Shown one piece after another: positions 32,347-45,578 of a DNA stretch of 64,000 nucleotides. Within the stretch, counting starts at the first letter, position 1, and each line of letters starts with the position of its first letter. The position numbers and the translations under genes were made by a program. Location: positions 1,426,001 through 1,490,000 of the forward strand of contig JAHLMK010000003.1 of NCBI GenBank assembly GCA_019915135.1, in the 5' to 3' direction. The DNA is from Strobilurus pachycystidiatus. Taxonomy: Eukaryota > Basidiomycota > Agaricomycetes > Agaricales > Physalacriaceae. The notes beneath the pieces were generated by a model. It saw only the letters and a list, made by a program, of their open reading frames with translations, did no database searches and was not told the origin of the DNA.

Positions 32347-35300
32347 TTAGGGTGATGCAAGGTCATCCATCTCCAGTCCGTGCAAGTCTATAACATACAT
32401 ACTATAATCCCGATTCGTCACTTTAGAGGTCCTTGGGTCGCCTTGGATTTGGTCGACGCCACATTGCAACCGTAACATGACGAGGTATTCGTCAAACGTG
32501 AACCGTTGTTTCTGGCGTATGCCGTCAATCATTTCCTTACCGGATAATCAGCGTTCAAATTTGCGAAATAGAAGTCCCAGACAAAAGACTTACTTGCGGC
32601 GTCTGGAAGAACATCGAATAATACGCCTTGGCGCGCTGGAAATCGCCATGCTGGTCATCCGACACAGCCTTCACACTCTGCTGCAGAGCCAAGATGTTTC
32701 GCAGGATCTTTTTGATGCCGAACTTGGTCGGGACGCCAAGATGTCGCGCGCTTGATATCAGAACTTGCTCCATGACATGCCCAAGACCGACAAAGATGAA
32801 GCTAGCATGAAATGTTCAGCAACAGAAAGAGGTCCAACGGCAGATGACACGTACTTCCTGGCGTGAAGCGGTAGACTGCTCGTAATGAATGCATCGCATT
32901 CAGCAAGCTCCATGTTCAGATCCACAACATGTGGGTCGGGTTCGCTCGCCTCTTGCTCTAGGGAATAATTTCCCTTCAGAAAGATTAGTTAACCGTTGAG
33001 CCATTCCGAGCGTGGCGTGGCCTCACAAAGCGTAATGACGAATCGAGATACGATACCGCCCGACACCGAAGGTCGACGCGAAGAGTATGCATGATAAGCT
33101 CCCCTAGCTGCTCATACGTGCTCAGCAACGACTGGAATCGCCTGGGAGCAAGTCAGACTAGTCCACATAGATCTTATTGACGCACTCATTCATCTCCCTC
33201 GTCAGCGGAAGGTTCAGAGGCTCGTTCAGAGCCAAAATAGCAGGCAACTTCGAGAAGCTCACAGTCGAGATGGCGGAGTCAGGATTGGCGCTCAGTGGAC
33301 TGGTAGGATCATCCGGCCGAGACTTCAGCGAGTTGATCTCTAGCGCGAACCAAGCCTACGAGGGTCGTCGTCAGAAGCATCAAAGAGACGTCTTCAACAG
33401 AGATGGCTCACCAGACTCTTGTACAACCTCGCAAGAGCCCCAATATTTCGTGTCGAAGGAATGAGATCCTTCTTCGTAATCGATTTTCGCCCAAGGAAGT
33501 CCATCTCGATGTTCGTTTCCTGCCGACACAGCTGTTGGGAGGTCACAGGATCCTATCCAGGCAATCAACAATCATTGTGGTCGTCTGAACCATCGCAAAC
33601 ATACCTCCGTCGTCCACAACTCTGCAAAGCACGGCTGCAACTCCTTCCTTTGACTCCACTGCACAGCAAGAGCCACATCCGAGTCGCCCCCAGTCCCAGT
33701 CCCGGTCTTCTCAGGCGATGGTACTGTCGCCACCAATTCCTGCGAACGGCTGAAACACTGCTTGTAGAATTTGACGATAACACTGAGAATGAGCCTCGAG
33801 TAGTTCTCTCTATGGAACGGCGATGTTTGCAGCATCGCGCACAGCGAGTTTATGAGAGCCATCAGCTGTGTGCCGGCTTTGACGAGGGGTTCCGGCGAGA
33901 GTCGTTCGGATAATGGATCGGGTTGGAACGCCTCGGGGTCTAAGAAAGTATGGTTATGTTCTTGCCCGAAAAAAGAGAGCATGATTTGCAAGGCATACCA
34001 TTGAGGGCGTCATGACACAGCGTCTCCACCTTCTCCTCCAACTGCGGCAAGTACACCTTCAACACGAAGTCATCCAAAATAGTCCCAGAGTCCCTCATAG
34101 CCTCCACATCATCAGGGAAGATCTCCGCCACCCTCGCAAGGAACGCCAGCGTCGGTTCGAAGAGCACCGTGACATGGAACGTATCCGGCTCGATCAGCAA
34201 CCGATGATGCTGGCTAGCACCTTGCAGTCGATCATCCGTCCCCAGCGCAGACAGTGCGGCCTGCACGTTGGTCTCTGTAGCACCCTGCACGAGACCAGGC
34301 ATGGTGTCCTTAAGAACACGCGTAAGCTCGTCCTCGTGTGGTCGAAGGACCTTCGTGGTGAGCTTGACGTCTGTGTCCGCGAAGCGGAATACAGACTAGA
34401 AGGTCATGTAAGCGGCTTAGTGTATAGTAAGTAGATGTGAAGCTTACTTTGGTCTTGTCCCGTACGAAACGGCCACGAAGTATTTCGTTGATGGAAGATA
34501 CTGGGTTCCGACCAGAGGCAGTACCTTGCTCTTCGTTCGTCAGGTAGTCATAGATGATGGTTTTTATCTAGGCCAGTCATGATGAGCACGACAATACACC
34601 GTCCGCAGTAAGACATATACCTCGGCTTGAACAGATACCCAGATATCGCTCAATGGAAATAGGGAACCAGGCTTGGTTCCGGACGCGTCCTTGAAGTCCC
34701 GCCGCTACGATACGTTAAGCAGTGACTCTGCATCGACAGAGACCAACACACCGATCCAATCCGGTTCGCGACCTCGTACACCACCCTCAACCCCTGCGCA
34801 ACAGCGTTCATCTTCGAATACAGCGTCCAGAAGAAGTCCTTCAAAATCTCATGATCCACCTGCTTAGCCGAAGACTCCAACGCAGAAAGTCTCAAACACG
34901 AGGGATTTAAGTACGTCTTGAGCCCCATTTTCGAGTTGAGCGACGACGTATCAACACCAGTGAAGGTGTAGACACCTTCCGTCCTGGAATGCCCGCCAAG
35001 AATCGCATACATCGAGCCACGCCGGCCATACTCCGCGCGGTCCGATACTTCCTCCAAAGTCCCATCAACGAGGTTATAGATCTCGATCGGAACACGCTGC
35101 ACGACGTTGTCCAGCGCGCTTCCCAGCCTTCCTAGAACCGCGAGAGACTCCAAGATGGTCTCCATGTACGCGAACGAATCGGCCTCCGGGTTGTGCGAAG
35201 CGTGGTTTATGGCAGGTGCCGCAGTCGACGGGACATTTGGGCGGGAATTTGGATCGTCGAGATCGTGGGGTGGGTCGTTGGGGCGCAGCGCGAGCTCGTG

Positions 35301-36992
35301 AAGGAAGCGCCCTAGACGCGTCCGGTGCTCGACGGGTGATGATGGGGAGTCTGTTGGGTTTGAGGTAACCTGTGGTTGGCCTTCGTTTTCGAATTCGAGA
35401 ATGGGGACTGGAAGTACATTAGCGAAATCGGGCATTTATCATCAGAAATCCCATACAGCTCCGCTGATTAGGCGTATAGGGCGCCCACCGAGAATCGCAC
35501 AAAAAGGACTTGAGGTATAGGTGAACATGCAGCTCATCTGTGAGGATTTCGCGTAACGCCTAATTCCGACGTGAGAATCGCGTTGCATCACGACCTGCGG
35601 GGGATCAACACGACAACGACATACCGTCTCTTGGCTGACAAGGTAGGCCCTCAAATCTGCCACGGCGCCTATCTCCAGCATGTCAGGTTTGTTTATGATC
35701 TTGAGACTTCGTACAAGAAGAACAGATGCATCTAGCAAACGCTTCTCGGACATGAGCGTTTCCAACAAGTCCGGTATTGATTTGAGGTATTCTCTGCGCG
35801 TCATAAGTTACTATTGCAGCGGACAAGAAGAAAGCACATACATCTGGTCGAGAAGACGCATCATCTCTTCCAAGGTTTGACCTCGAGACCAGAGCTGTAC
35901 GAGATCGGCTCGCTTGCTTCCAAGCGCCTCCTTCGATTCATGTAGTGCGGTTCGAGTTTCATCAATTTGGGTTTGCGTGACGGTGAGATGGCTCAAGAGG
36001 TTGGCATGGTGAGGTAGCGCCGCTGCAAATGCCTGGTAATGCTCTGAATGATATTGGGAGTGAGTATGATTGCGGCGTGAGGGTGACCAGCGTACTGTCT
36101 ACAGATCCCTTCAGGGCCTTCGACAACATGGTCTTGGTTTGGTGGAACGAGTCTATGTCTTTGCCTACAGAGGACTCGTCGAGCAGTTGTAGTGCCAGAT
36201 CGACGGGGTTGAACTGTGAGGTGTCAGTGAGAATCAAAGCTAACAAGGACCGAGCTCACATCTGGGTCGATAACGAATTCCCATTCTTCTCGAATTTGAT
36301 CCAGAATAGCTGCAGCACCATGAGAGAGATAACCTTGGAATTTCAAGGCAGCACGTACCATCAATATCGCCCGCCCGAGCCTTCCCATTGACTCGTCTGC
36401 CGGGAACCTTTTCTCGTATCCTCTGCTGCCTTACTCGCTCAGCCTCTATCTCCTCCCTCCGCTCCTTTTGATATTCGTAATCGTCGCTGCCGTTGGTCAT
36501 CGCCCGTTCCCTCCCAGCGGATCGAAACGCAGACAGCACCGAAGTCAATGCTGGCGATGGCGATGTTTCATCGCCTCCCTGGTTATCCACGCTACGCAAA
36601 CGCGGTGGTTTCGGACGGGCCTGACTGGGCGGCGGCTGACGGGATCGACCGGGAAGTGATACGTCTGAACGCGTTGTGCTCATGCTGTCCCTGTACGAAG
36701 TGGATCCCCGTTCGGATTCCGAGACGATTGAAGCGCGGCTTCGGAGTTCAGATCTCTGCGGCCTTGACGGGCCTAGTGGCGCAGGGCTGGGGGGTATGCC
36801 AGAGAGTGTCGAGCTGTTGCCATTATTGGTCGGGGTTGTTGGGCGTGAGGCTCCAGATGGTGTCCTGCCGATCTGCAGTGGTCTTGTCGTCGATTGGCCC
36901 GGTCCGGCAAAGGGCGCAGATATGGTTGGGGTGCCGTTGGTGAATGACGGCGAGCGCCCGCGACGAGACGGGAAGGGCGGGGCGCGCGACAT
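32347..36992 (-). CDS. SEC8: exocyst complex subunit SEC8 (EXOC4)
   Basis: A subunit of the exocyst, which tethers secretory vesicles to the plasma membrane at hyphal tips and septa. Many exons on the minus strand; the protein is roughly 1,200 residues. A long Ser/Pro/Arg-rich N-terminal extension leads to REEWEFVIDPDFNPVDLALQ, where the conserved Sec8 domain begins, with helical segments VDEHYQAFAAALPHHANLLS and TQTQIDETRTALHESKEALG. Then come RLGSALDNVVQRVPIEIYNL, LKDFFWTLYSKMNAVAQGLR and VVYEVANRIG. The C-terminal part includes FVRDKTK, the VFRFADTDVKLTTKVLRPHE segment and FDEYLVMLRLQCGV at the end. This series fits the CorEx-rod architecture of Sec8. I did not check every splice junction, but no frame break was seen. 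Confidence 0.9.
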
Positions 36993-37649
36993 TGAGTGAC
37001 GGCGGTGGTCAAGTCGCGGTTGCTAATTTAGATGCCGAGTCGGCTTAGTCAGCATGGCTGTAATGCTTTGACTTTCTTAGTCTTCTGCCACCAACAACTG
37101 GATCATTCAGTCATGCAGCCAAGCACACCATTGAAACACTACGGAGGCTTCATAGCAATGGTAGTGTCTTGGAATCTCTACAATAGCTTGGATGGTTCTG
37201 AGTTGTGGCTCGCTCAGGGCTCGCTGTCTCTGCTTGCTCAACGGCTCTACTGCATCGCGCTCTGTTCTCTGAAACTCTGCTGTTCTGCCAGTGCTCGATA
37301 GGATGACAGCCCCATTGCACTTGTGGGTTGGGTATCCTCGCTTGAATCTCGTTGTCAATGACTCAGAGATCATTGCGACAATTGTTTGATCATGATGAAT
37401 TTAGACGATGTACACGCTTGAGGCCATAGTGGCTCACAAGACCCAGGAGGCTGCCTTGAAATATAGCCTAAGTGTGGCGCTGTAGGGCCAGTCTAGATGT
37501 ATATAACTCCCTTCCTACATGAACTACGCCACCAGGAGGAAATTCAGAGTTAAAGTTTATGAAATTAGACTTTTTGCATCGTTTGTCGTTGTTGTCCATC
37601 GGCTTCTGGGATGAAGGGGCAGTGGGCACCTTGGCTTTAGCCGCACAAT
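36993..37649. promoter_or_regulatory. divergent promoter region, SEC8 / CHD-type remodeller
   Basis: 657 bases between outward-facing starts. Two overlapping short frames (37032-37301 plus, 37107-37373 minus) have no domain. No tRNA or repeat was recognised. Confidence 0.45.
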
Positions 37650-40600
37650 ATGGAAGTGGACTCGCCAGAGACTGCTGTTCCTTTCACTCAACCCACCAAG
37701 ATCGACCCTACCCCGCCTCCCAGCGAAGCCCCTCCGCCCGCCCGACCCCGCACTCCCGAGCGACGCCTCCGCAACGTGTACGTCGTGCCTCCTCCGCCTC
37801 TGGCCTCAGCAGAAAGGCGGCAGTACAGAGATATGCCCTCGTCGCGTGGAATGAGCCTCCCCGTCGACGAGATAGTGGGCGAATGGACCGAACAGGGCGA
37901 AGACTTCTTTTTCGCCCGCTACAGCGGCGGTATTCTATCCAAGGTACGCGACTGCCGGCTTGGAACGCGTCGGGGCCCCCATTCACGCGTGCATAGTATC
38001 CCAAAGAGAGATTTACGGCAAAACACCCCGAGCTAGTGGAGGAATTCGGTGCGTAGGACCCGGTCAACGCAGATCTTGGCTTGATTGCTGACTGATTTGC
38101 CCTGCTGTAGAGGTGCGCAAGGCTGCGGGCGACGTCGAGCCGTTCGACCCGACGGCGCGCGACGATATCCACCCTATGTCTCGCGGCCCTCTCAAGCTCA
38201 GGATCAGCAAACCACGCGCTCGCGCCACACCGGCGAACAACGACGACGACGACATCGTCATGGACTCGGAGCCGGAACGTGACGACTCGGACGACCCAAA
38301 CGCAGACGAAGACTTCGATGAGGAGGGCACTCCCAAACCTGTCCGCCGAAGCACGCGCGCCCACGCCAAGCAGACCACACTGCCCTTCAGCCCACGGAAA
38401 ACCAGGCGCCAAAGGGTCTTCACCGTCGACTCCGATGCCGAAGAAGAGTCAGACGACGCCGGACATGCTCCCACCCGCCGCTCGACGCGTGCCCGCAAGA
38501 CCGTCAAAGTCGACCTTGCTGAGTACTCTGACGATGAAGCAGAGGAGGAATCGGACGATGATGATGACGACGACGACGACGATGGCGGGAACTTTCGTTC
38601 TCGCAAGAATAAGAGAGGAAAGAAGGTGCCTCCTAAGCCTAAGAGGAAACCGCGCGCTGCTGGTTCACGACCCGCGTATGGTCACTTCCGTCCCATCGCA
38701 GACATGGACTACGATACTGACGAAGAGACCGCGCCTCTTCGAGCCCATCGTGACATTTGTGAGAAATGTCATCGCGAGCCCACTCATATCCAGGTGGCAG
38801 CTGCTTTGAAGAAGAAGGGGAAGGGCCGCAGGAAAAAGAAGACGTCCGACGACGAGATCGAAGAGGACTCGGCGGATGAACTTGCGCGCGTCAAACAAGG
38901 CGGCGGATGGGTTCGATGGTAAGTTATCGACGTTAACAATCTAACCCGTCAAAACTGAAGCAATTTGCTAGTCTCAAATGTCCTGTCACTGCGCATTGGA
39001 AATGTCTTGCGAGCACACAGAGAGACGAGATTCTCAAAGCTGCTCGATCGCAGGATAGAGTCAATTGGCTTCTAAAGAACCCTGGCGGAGATGTCGACAA
39101 GGACGGCCCCAAGAAACGCCCCGGCCTCGAGATTGACCAAACCACCGAATTTATATGCGGTATGATAATATCTACAAATGTTCAATCGAAGACTCAAACA
39201 TTCGCCAGGCTCATGCATCAAAGGTGGTATCTGCATGTCTTGTGCACAGGTTGCACTACAACCCGAAGTCGCGCGCAAGGACATCAAGGAAGCCTCTGTG
39301 GATCCAACAAAGAATGAAGAGAGCGGCCAGAATGCATCAACCAACACTGCATCCCCGATCAAAGAGTCTGCGTCCGAACTCCTGTTCCGCTGCTTCACCT
39401 GCAAGCGTCTCTCTCATTACAGCGACATGCAGCCCAAGTCAGACGATGACGATACGACGGTACAAGTGGCCCTCTCCTATCAGAAGAATTGGCTTTGCAA
39501 GGACTGCGTCTCGTTCACGTACCCGCTTGACAAGATCCTCGCCTGGCGTCCGTACCCAGTCAATGCTGTCGAGGAGAACCCCTTGTATGCGAACTACCAG
39601 AACCAGCTTCCGCGCGAGTATCTCGTCAAGTGGGAGAAACGCAGCTACCGGCGCACGACATGGGTGCCTCACATGTGGCTTCTGTCCACACACCCCGCTA
39701 AGCTCAAGAACTTCATCAGCGGGGGCACGAAGGTCGATCTGCTCTCGACATCGAGGAGGGAGACACCTGCCGTCGAGGAGCCCGCGTCCATATTCGAGAA
39801 CGACGCCTCGCGGGACTCGTCGGTGAAGCCTAGCGCTCAGTTTACGCCGCCGCTTCCCCAAGACGCAATCATCGACGCAGAGTCGAGGATTCCGCCCGCA
39901 TGGCAGACCATTGATCGGATTTTGGATCTGAGGTTGTGGTACGTCGCGCCGGCGAAACCGAAGAAGAAGATCACCACAGCGAAGAGTCGTAGAGGGAGGG
40001 GGAAGAGGGTTAAAAGTGATGAGGAGGATGAGAGCGAGGAGGACAAGGACAAGGATGCGATGGATGTGGACGTTGAGCAGGTGGCGAGCTTTGGGCCTGA
40101 GTATGATGCGGCTTTCTATGACGGCGAGCAGCCACCGGACGATGTCCTGGAGACCATTGAGGACTGGGAGAAGAGGACTGGCCAGGATTTCACGCTCGAG
40201 AACAAGAGACTCGTGGTTTGGGCGTTCATCAAGTGGGAGGATTTGGCATATGAGGAATGTGAGACGGTCCCATCCAATATTCCACGGCCCATGACTGACG
40301 AGTGCCATTATAGCCACTTGGGACTCACCTCCCATGCCTGACGACCCCAAGTATGCCGCCTTCGAGAGAGCCCTCGCTCGTTTCGTGGAGGCGCGGACGG
40401 TCCAAGTTCGCAAACGCAGTGCTGCGGAGTGGAAGGTTTTTGAAGATCGTGCGCAAGACGAGTACAAACGCAAGCATACGCTCAAGGACGCTGCGGACCT
40501 CCAGTTGGGACAGAAGCCCGAGCTCAAGTTGATGCCATTCCAGGTCGACGGTTTTAACTGGCTGTGCGACAACTGGTGGAACAAGCAGCCGTGTATCCTC

Positions 40601-43600
40601 GCAGATGAGATGGGCTTGGTGCGTCTCTTGTTCCTCCTACCTTCTGTGCACGCAGTTGAATCATTCTCCTCTAGGGCAAAACCGTGCAAATCGCGACGTT
40701 CATAGGGAAGGTTGCGAAGACGTGGGATGCCTTCCCTGCCCTCGTCGTCGTCCCAAACTCGACCATCACGAACTGGGTTCGGGAGTTTGAACGATGGGCG
40801 CCGAATTTGCGCGTCGTGCCGTTCTATGGCGAGGCCAAGTCGCGTGATGTTATAAAGAACTTTGAGTTGAAGCATAAGACGAAAGCGGGGGGTGCCAGGT
40901 TTCATGTGCTGGTTACTACGTATGAGTCTCTGCTCAACCCTAAGGATTTTGGTTCTGTGTTCAAGGCTCAGCCTAGATGGGAGGTGCGTTGGTTTGGTTG
41001 TCTTCTCTTTCTGAGGCAGTCTTAATTGATTCGGGCATGTCCAGGTTCTTGTCATTGATGAGGGTCAACGATGTAAGTCTTGACCACTTCTAGCAGTTTT
41101 TTGAAGCTCATACCATTGAACAGTGAAGAGCGACAGTAGTCTGCTCTTCAGGAAATTGAACGAGCTCAACAGTATCCATCGCATCATCATGACCGGGGTG
41201 CGTTTACCATTCACGGATTGTTGCCACACATATGCTTATACCTCAACCAGACACCGCTCAACAACAACATTCGAGAGCTCTTCAATCTTATGAACTTCCT
41301 CGATCCTGACGAGTGGTCTGATCTGGCCGGTCTGGAACAGGAATACGAAGTGCTCACGGAGGACCTCGTCAAACAACTTCATGAACGCCTTCGACCGTAC
41401 TTCCTTCGGCGTATCAAGAGTCAAGTGCTTACCCTCCCGCCTAAGGTTAGACTCATCCTATCGTACGCATCGATTTTGTCTGATGGCATTCATAGAACGA
41501 GGTCATTGTCCCCGTCTCTATGGCGCCCCTCCAGAAGGAGGTTTATCGTTCCATTCTCAGTATGTACATGATAACCTTGTCTTCGGCTGCTGCTCATCCC
41601 GTTCTAGGTCACAACTCCGAACTGCTCCAGGGGCTGACCACTGCTAATGCCGGCACTGGCACGCAATCGAAGAGTCGCATCAACAATGTGTTGATGCAGC
41701 TTCGCAAGTAAGGAAATCGCTGAAGCCATTCCATTGTCTCTCATGCGTTTTATTCTAGGTGTTTGCAACACCCGTATCTGTATTCTGAGGATATCGAACG
41801 TCGTGGTTTACCTGAGAAGGAGACTCATGAGAGGCTTATCGATGCCAGTGCCAAGTTGCGCTTCTTGAAGATGCTTCTGCCGAAGCTGAAGGCTCGAGGT
41901 CATCGTGTTCTGTTGTTCAGTCAGGTAACCTATCCCTTTCTCCATGGATCAACGCAGTGACTGACAATGTTGCGTAGTTTGTCATTGCGTTGAACATCAT
42001 CGAAGACTTCCTTGTGGGCGAGGGTCTGAAGTGTCTACGATTGGTGCGCCTATATAACTTAAATGCTCTGGAGGACATCTTGGCTCATTTCTGTACAGGA
42101 CGGAAACACGAAAGGTGCTGATCGGCAGAAGGGCATGGACGAGTTCAACCGACCGGGCTCGGACGTCTTCATTTATTTGTTGACGACACGCGCAGGAGTA
42201 AGTAGACATTCTATCTCTCGAGGATTGAGCTTGACTTTGTTTCTTTGTAGGGTGTCGGTATCAATCTTTTCGTAAGTATTTCGCGCGAAGTCGCGACTGT
42301 AGATAACTAATGACGCGCCGTATAGACTGCGGACACCGTCATTATCTTCGATCCCGACTTCAATCCTCACCAGGTACGTTTCTGTTGAACTATCATGCGG
42401 TCTTCTTGTCTAAATCATCGCTTCAGGATCTACAAGTGAGGCTTGAGATGCTTTTCAACCCGGTTCAAGGTGCTTACTGATCTTTAGGCCATCGCACGGG
42501 CGTATCGATTTGGTCAGAAAAAGACATGTTTGGTTTTCAAGCTGATGGTGAAAGAATCTGCTGAGGGTATGCTGTCCAGCACGATCCTTGTGCGCAGACA
42601 ACTAACAGGACGGGTACAGAGCGAATTGTTCAAGTCGGCAAGAAGAAGATGGTGCTCGACCATCTCATCGTGCAGAAAATGGACGAGGATGACTCCGCGG
42701 GCGAGAACGTCCAGTCCATCTTGACCTTTGGTGCCAAAGCTCTCTTCGATGCACAAGAAGGGAACAGCCACGACATCACCTGTATGATTTATCCGAACCT
42801 CTTTTTTCCGATGGCTGAATATCTGCTAGATACTGACGCCGACGTGGATAACCTCATTGAAAAGACGGAGAAGGAAGGGGAAGAAGAGACCGCTGACAAG
42901 GAGGGTGGCATGTTCTCCTTTGCGAAGATATGGACGGCCGATCGGGACACGCTGGAAGACGTGCAGGACGAAGACCAAGGCGATTCTTGGGCTACAACCC
43001 TCCAGATGATCAACGCCGAGCGTGACAAAGTCCAAGCAGAACAAGAGGCCAAGTCCGGGCGCGGTACGAGACGACGAGCAGCTGCAACCGCCGTCAGCTA
43101 CGCGATAGATGACACTCCGGCCGACAAGAAGAAATCTAGACGAATGTCGAATGCTTCTGATGATGACGGCTCTGCCTTTGGAGACTCCGACATCAATCCT
43201 CAGGATGCAGAGGATAGCGACGATGGAGGTGCCAGTGCAGATGTTAACCCAGCGGAACTCAACACCGACACTCCTACGAAGCGAAAACAGAAGAAGTCAA
43301 AGGGCGGGCCCTTGAACCAGATCCAGAACACAAAAATTGAGACCTGCGGACTGTGCGGTACAAAGCATGGCGAGGGGGAAGACAAGTGTGTCATGATGGA
43401 GAACAGCGAAAACCTGGCCGAATATCGACAGATGTTGCTCCTTCATGCCGACGATGAGCCCATCGAGGACAGAGTGAGTCTCTAGTGCATGCAACCGGTT
43501 CATTTGCTGACTCATTCACAGCGAGCAGCCATCATGGCAATAGACGAAGTCCTTCATCGGCGCAAACAAATATATTTGATTGCAGGTCAACCACTTCACC

Positions 43601-44129
43601 TCGTAGAGAAGAAGACCGTCGTCCCCTATGTGTCCAAGAAGAAACCCAAAGCGTCCGCACAGCCGGTCCCCAAGCCATCACAACCCAGTAAGCCTCGGGA
43701 GTCTTCCGGTTTATCAGCCAAGCGTCCACCTCCCCCGGGTCCGCCCCCATCCAGCAGTCCGGTCGCCAGTACATCCAAGCGGTCTTCTCCCCCAGCGCCC
43801 TTGACCACCGAACCGCTCAAGAAGAAACCCAAAGTCGACAATCCGGCTACTTGCCCGGTCTGCGAGTCTGTATACCATCCGTTAGATGATTGTCCGACAG
43901 TTACACAGGGGCCGAAACGGTACGTGCCCGTCTTCTGAAGTAAGAAGAAATGACCGTATGACTGATGTGTATTTCCAGCGTCGCGAAGGAGATCAAGAGG
44001 CTGGAAGCAATAGACGGGATGTCGCTGACAGTGGGTCGCTTGAGAGGGATACTGACGAAACAGAAGAAGAAAGCGCTCGCAGAGGCGAATGCTACTGCTC
44101 CAGACGTCATGGTTATTGATTCCGACTAG
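37650..44129 (+). CDS. CHD3/Mit1-type chromatin remodelling ATPase
   Basis: 23 exons (22 introns of 48-62 bases) give 1,769 residues. In order: an N-terminal acidic/basic region with AT-hook-like stretches; an extended PHD-type zinc region (CEKCHREP, CLKCPVTAHWKCL, FICGSCIKGGICMSC, FRCFTCKRLSHYSDM); chromodomain-like segments (YLVKWEKRSYRRTTWVPHMW and FIKWEDLAYEESTWDSPP); and the SNF2 ATPase. ATPase motifs are I ADEMGLGKTVQ, II VLVIDEGQRL (Gln in place of the usual His), III MTGTPLNNN, V LTTRAGGVGINL and VI AIARAYRFGQKK. C-terminally there are two small Cys-rich motifs (CGLCGTKHGEGEDKC and CPVCESVYHPLDDCP), as in Mit1, the remodeller of the fission-yeast SHREC silencing complex. A 9-base exon (42427-42435, encoding DLQ) and a 21-base exon (42251-42271, GVGINLF) fall inside the helicase core. 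Role in heterochromatin is inferred from family. Confidence 0.93.
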
Positions 44130-44855
44130 ATGGACGATGCCGCCACATATATTATTCACGCTGCTATGTATCTGTATACACTTCGTTCGTATTAATGCTT
44201 GTACTTACTCGACAGGTATCTTTATTGTAGAATATATCGACTAAATCTTGCTCGACTCTGGGTTCCGAGTGGTGGCGTAATTGGCGTTGTCGATCGTGAC
44301 AAGTTGCAATTTGTCCAGCTGATCTTCAAATACCCTGCAGAACTTCCTGTGTCAGTCAGTGGCAGGAGACCAGTCAGGCTGTGTGCTCGGCGCTAGTGGC
44401 GCTCGAAAGGCACTGCCTCCAGGCAGCTCTTACACTGTAGTGTCATGCGGGGTACTTAAGAGGTTTTGGGCGTTGTACCAGGTTTTATCGGATAAGGATC
44501 AAAGCAACTAGAAGACACAAAGCACGACTATCGGGGGAACGCAATGACCGGGTCGGAGGTGTGAGAGAATATGATGAGTGTTTTGTCACAGCAGTTGCAC
44601 GAGTCGAAAAGACACGAGGATGCTATGTTGCACCAAATACAGCAGGGTATTATGAGAGCGATAATGAGTGTACCAGTGAACCGAAGTGTACGGGAAAGCG
44701 TAAACAGCGAGAGGGTAGTATGTGAACATGCCAATAATAATAAAATGTCCTAGAAGCACAACGATCAGACCAATTCGAAGTCAGGTAACGAGAGAAACTT
44801 ACCCAAGATGATGATGAATAAATTAGTAGTGACAACCGCGGATGCCCATCCGGCA
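44130..44855. other. intergenic, convergent
   Basis: About 730 bases between the stop codons of the remodeller and the KRE6-like fragment. I searched the minus strand here for a GH16 catalytic domain continuing the KRE6-like gene and found none. A good GT-AG pair at 44754-44805 (minus strand) lies after the stop, so it would be a 3'-UTR intron if used. Confidence 0.5.
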
Positions 44856-45578
44856 TTACACCGTCGCCTGGCCCGTCCCATTGATGAATTTGTTGTGCAC
44901 AATCTTGTCTATCTTCCCCCCGCTGCCGATCCTCGTAACAGGATATATAACGAACAGCCCAATGAGACCCGCCAAGATTGACACCAGCGCGACGATGTTA
45001 ATGATGCCGCGCCAAGACATGTGCGACTGCTCCCTAGTCAGCGCCTCCAAGTCCTCCTTGTCGAACGTCCCCTCGTCGAGTTCCGGGTCAAACACGTATG
45101 CCTGCACGTCGTGGTCGTTCAGCGCTCCTGGGTATTTGGAGTCTGACGAGTACGAGATGGTAGAGTCGCGCGAGCTGGTGGACATCATGGTCAGGCGGTT
45201 CATATTTGGCGGGGGCGCCAATGGACCGTCGACTGGGAGGTGATATAGGATCATGGAGCCGCGACTCGGCGAGGAGGTAAGGACGCGCGAGTCTTCTGAT
45301 GGCAATCTGGGACCCACAAGGTGGGACGTGGAGGATGTCTGCCGAAGGAAGCGCGGTGGTGGGGAGGGCGATTTGGAGGAGGAAGAGGAAAGGTTGTGGG
45401 AGGAAGAGGTCGTGGAACGGGTGACCGACGAGACTATATTCGAGGCGGGAGGCGAATTTAGCGGAGACGGAGTGAAGACCTTTGCCGTCCGCAACATTTC
45501 CGTCTCTGGGATCTCCAGCTCGACGTCCTCATAGTGCTCCATCCATGAGTTGCGACGAGAGGACTCCGCGGTGGCCAT
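44856..45578 (-). CDS. KRE6/SKN1-like type II membrane anchor, lacking GH16 domain
   Basis: A single frame of 240 residues. A Ser/Pro-rich cytosolic part of about 165 residues is followed by an acidic segment (VFDPELDEGTFDKEDLEA), then SWRGIINIVALVSILAGLIG and LFVIYPV, one membrane span. After it come about 25 residues ending in INGTGQATV at the stop. Kre6/Skn1 proteins, needed for beta-1,6-glucan synthesis in the Golgi, have this layout: cytosolic tail, one span, then a short linker with a similar 'N-x-TGQ' stretch leading into a GH16-like catalytic domain. Here the frame ends exactly at that boundary. It may be a truncated paralogue, a gene whose 3' half was lost, or a different small anchor protein. 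Identity rests on the layout and short motif only. Confidence 0.55.
   Translation of the reverse strand: MATAESSRRNSWMEHYEDVELEIPETEMLRTAKVFTPSPLNSPPASNIVSSVTRSTTSSSHNLSSSSSKSPSPPPRFLRQTSSTSHLVGPRLPSEDSRVLTSSPSRGSMILYHLPVDGPLAPPPNMNRLTMMSTSSRDSTISYSSDSKYPGALNDHDVQAYVFDPELDEGTFDKEDLEALTREQSHMSWRGIINIVALVSILAGLIGLFVIYPVTRIGSGGKIDKIVHNKFINGTGQATV

Noticed and set aside
39439..41055. A 538-codon open frame on the minus strand
   Set aside because: It lies opposite the remodeller's coding exons and crosses its introns; the plus strand encodes conserved domains with correct splicing, so this is a shadow frame of GC-rich coding sequence.
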